NCBI GenBank assembly: GCA_036267875.1
Contig: DATAVE010000013.1
Coordinates: 31,961 to 95,960 of the forward strand
DNA from: DASZTV01 sp036267875
GTDB taxonomy: Bacteria > Actinomycetota > Actinomycetes > JAFAQI01
Length of the DNA stretch: 64,000 nucleotides
Direction: 5' to 3'
The notes below the pieces were generated by a model, which saw only the letters and a program-made list of their open reading frames with translations, was not told where the DNA came from and did not search any database. How positions within the stretch are numbered: position 1 is the stretch's first letter; every line of letters begins with the position of its first letter. A program made the position numbers and the translations under genes. This document shows, one piece after another, positions 62,413-64,000 of this stretch.

Positions 62413-63299
62413 CGACGGCGCCACCGATCCGCGACGACGAAGTCGTCGCCTATCGGCAAGCGTTGGGCATTCCAGGGATCGTCGACGTGCACGTGCATTT
62501 CATGCCGCACTCGGTGATGCGCAAGGTGTGGGCGTACTTCGACGCTGCTGGACCGTTGACCGGTCGTGACTGGCCGATCGAGTATCGGTGGCCTGAGGCC
62601 GATCGGCTCGCTCATCTGCGCGGCATGGGCGTGCGGGCGTTCTCCTCGCTGGTCTACGCGCACAAGCCGGAGATGTCGGCCTGGCTCAACGAGTGGTCCC
62701 TCGCGTTTGCCGCCGAAAACCCCGATGTGATCCCGACGGCGACGATGTTCCCGGAGCCGGGGGTCGTCGGCTATGTCGATCAGGCGTTGCGCTGCGGCGC
62801 GAAGCTGTTCAAAGTGCATGTGCAGGTGGGCGGCTTCGACCCGCGAGATCCGATGCTGGACGACGGCTGGGGGATGCTGGCCGACGCCGGCGTACCGGTC
62901 GTCGTACACGCTGGGAGCGGTCCGACGCCTGGAACCTTCACCGGTCCGGGTCCGATCGGCGAGGTGCTCGAACGGCATCCGTCGCTGGCGATGATCTCGG
63001 CGCACATGGGCATGCCGGAGTACGACGAGTTCCTCGACTTTGCGGAGACCTACGACAACGTCATGGTCGACGTGACGATGTGCTTCACCGACTTCGCGGG
63101 CAGCGCCGATCTCGCGCCGAGGCTCGCTCCGCGCCTGGACACGCTGCGCGACAAGGTGCTGTTCGGCAGCGACTATCCGAACATCCCCTACGCATACGCC
63201 CACCAGATCGTGGCCCTTCATCGGCTGGAGCTGGGCGATGATTGGATGCGCGCGGTGCTCTGGGACAACGGAGCTCGACTGTTCGGGGTTACTGCCTGA
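62409..63299 (+). CDS. amidohydrolase-2 family metal-dependent hydrolase
   Basis: 296 residues from GTG 62409, overlapping smpB by four bases. A TIM-barrel amidohydrolase: metal-binding HxH in GIVDVHVHFMPH near residue 30, later VVVHAGSGPTPG, SAHMGMPEY and the catalytic Asp in VLFGSDYPNIPYA near residue 255. This layout matches the ACMS decarboxylase-like amidohydrolase-2 group. The substrate is unknown; the coupling to smpB is probably only positional. It ends seven bases from the convergent broken HNH gene. Confidence 0.87.
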   Translation: MTTAPPIRDDEVVAYRQALGIPGIVDVHVHFMPHSVMRKVWAYFDAAGPLTGRDWPIEYRWPEADRLAHLRGMGVRAFSSLVYAHKPEMSAWLNEWSLAFAAENPDVIPTATMFPEPGVVGYVDQALRCGAKLFKVHVQVGGFDPRDPMLDDGWGMLADAGVPVVVHAGSGPTPGTFTGPGPIGEVLERHPSLAMISAHMGMPEYDEFLDFAETYDNVMVDVTMCFTDFAGSADLAPRLAPRLDTLRDKVLFGSDYPNIPYAYAHQIVALHRLELGDDWMRAVLWDNGARLFGVTA

Positions 63300-63306
63300 T
63301 CGAGCC

Positions 63307-64000
63307 TCAGGCGACGGCTTGTGCTGGCGGGTCGGGGTCTCCGGTGAGCGGATCCAGGTCACGCGAGGTGTAGGTGAACCCGAGGAAGCTCGTCCAGGTC
63401 AATGATCCGTCGGCGTTGACGCCGACCTTCCAGCGCCTCTTGGTCTTGAGCTGGTGGTGGAGCTTGCACAGCGGCTGGAGGTTGTCGGGATTCGTGTCGC
63501 CGCCACGTCCATGTTCGAGTCGGTGATCGAGCTCACACTGATATGCGGGGCGAGAGCATCCGATCATCGAGCATCGTGGCTGGGCTGCCCTGACGAGGTC
63601 TTGAACCAGTTTGGAAGGCTTGTACCTGCGGCCGAGGTCGATCGGGCGGCCGCTGAGCGGGTCAGTAATGAGGCGGCGCAACGTCGCGTCGGCTGCGAGG
63701 CGACGTGCCAGGTCGGCGGTGATCGGGCCGTATCCAGATAGGTCGGCGGGGTTGTTGTTGAGCCCGAGCACAGTCGTGAGGTCGACCTTCACCAGAAGCT
63801 GCACCGACAACACGCCGGGCTTCGTGTCACTCGTCGCACCCAATACTGCCGCGAATAGAGGCGCGCGCGAGCTCGCTGGGGGTCCAGCGCCGTGCGACCG
63901 CGATCGGGATGAGCTTGGTCTCGACTCGCTCGACGAGCGCCGGCGCGCTGTTCCGAAGCGTGCGGTGAAGTGACTTGATGTGGCCGAGTGTCAACTCACC
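63307..64000 (-). pseudogene. broken DUF222/HNH (13E12-type) gene, 5' end beyond window
   Basis: Two frames carry parts of one DUF222-HNH protein. From the right edge to a TGA at 63827 the minus strand encodes LTLGHIKSLHRTLRNSAPAL and VETKLIPIAVARRWTPSELA-like DUF222 start. The second frame (from 63843 to 63307) encodes the end: VDLTTVLGLNNNPADLSGYG, DLARRLAADATLRRLITDP, then the HNH domain with CSMIGCSRPAYQCELDHRLEHG and PLCKLHHQLKTKRRWKVG. The middle part of DUF222 (normally well over 100 residues) is missing at the join and the frame changes, so this is an internal deletion. Such genes belong to the multi-copy REP13E12-like family. The HNH domain itself looks intact. Confidence 0.7.

Noticed and set aside
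62413..63306. tmRNA gene beside smpB
   Set aside because: The amidohydrolase gene overlaps the smpB stop and fills the space; no tRNA-like ends are visible.

Overview
The window is a very GC-rich, densely packed chromosomal segment from a Gram-positive actinobacterium of the Actinomycetes. The evidence is a WhiB-family regulator, the MtrA-MtrB-LpqB signalling operon, coenzyme F420 synthesis genes, a classical menaquinone pathway, GTG/TTG starts and many leaderless-type promoters (TANNNT six bases before the start codon). From memory, gene order from about 8 to 40 kb follows the Mycobacterium tuberculosis block Rv3274c/Rv3264c to Rv3240c (fadE25, manC, fbiB, fbiA, whiB2, Rv3259, Rv3258c, pmmA, Rv3256c, sahH, mtrA, mtrB, lpqB, comF-like, hpf, secA1), with insertions and losses (no manA, no tmk). 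I cannot name a genus. No tRNA, rRNA, CRISPR or intact mobile element is visible, and no gene-free stretch reaches 300 bases.

Layout. 1-6.6 kb: a partial dienelactone hydrolase, a secreted BNR-repeat protein, and menaquinone genes menA-menC-menD (minus, translationally overlapped) divergent from menE. 6.6-15.2 kb: a 54-residue small protein, UDP-glucose dehydrogenase, a FadE25-like acyl-CoA dehydrogenase, ferrochelatase, acetoacetyl-CoA synthetase, a TIGR03089-type protein, a GT4 glycosyltransferase and an NDP-mannose-type pyrophosphorylase. 15.2-27.8 kb: cofE and cofD for F420, a coiled-coil protein with a histone-H1-like basic tail, WhiB, a giant membrane GT2 glycosyltransferase coupled to a DUF5719 protein, a degenerate minimal metallopeptidase, DUF3499, two small zinc-ribbon proteins, phosphomannomutase and a SIS sugar-phosphate isomerase-like protein. 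27.8-40.2 kb: sahH, mtrA-mtrB-lpqB, comF, a short hibernation factor, a NarL-type regulator, a Ca2+/H+ antiporter, an SDR-like protein and secA.

40.2-51.4 kb is more accessory: two tandem Rv3235-family genes, an ACAD11-like dehydrogenase, a LytR_C protein, a HAD hydrolase, a wax ester synthase/DGAT coupled to a patatin lipase, a membrane diguanylate cyclase behind a striking palindromic site, an F420-type LLM oxidoreductase operon with a nucleosidase, and a TetR regulator. 51.5-58.0 kb is one gene for a 2169-residue exported repeat protein (Gly-rich head, Ig-like, Fn3 and about 15 MBG-like repeats), transcribed away from the TetR gene across a shared palindrome. 58.0-63.3 kb returns to core genes: prfB, ftsE, ftsX, an S41 protease, smpB and an amidohydrolase. 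The right edge holds a broken DUF222/HNH (13E12-type) gene.

The genes combine envelope sugar supply (phosphomannomutase, pyrophosphorylase, Ugd, two glycosyltransferases), envelope sensing and division (MtrAB-LpqB, FtsEX, WhiB), respiration cofactors (menaquinone, haem, F420) and lipid metabolism. The most unusual features are the giant MBG protein with its TetR/operator pair, the three-half-site palindrome before the GGDEF gene, a three-codon leaderless ORF that overlaps the NarL-type regulator's start, repeated use of stop codons as part of -10 boxes, and convergent genes that overlap tail to tail.
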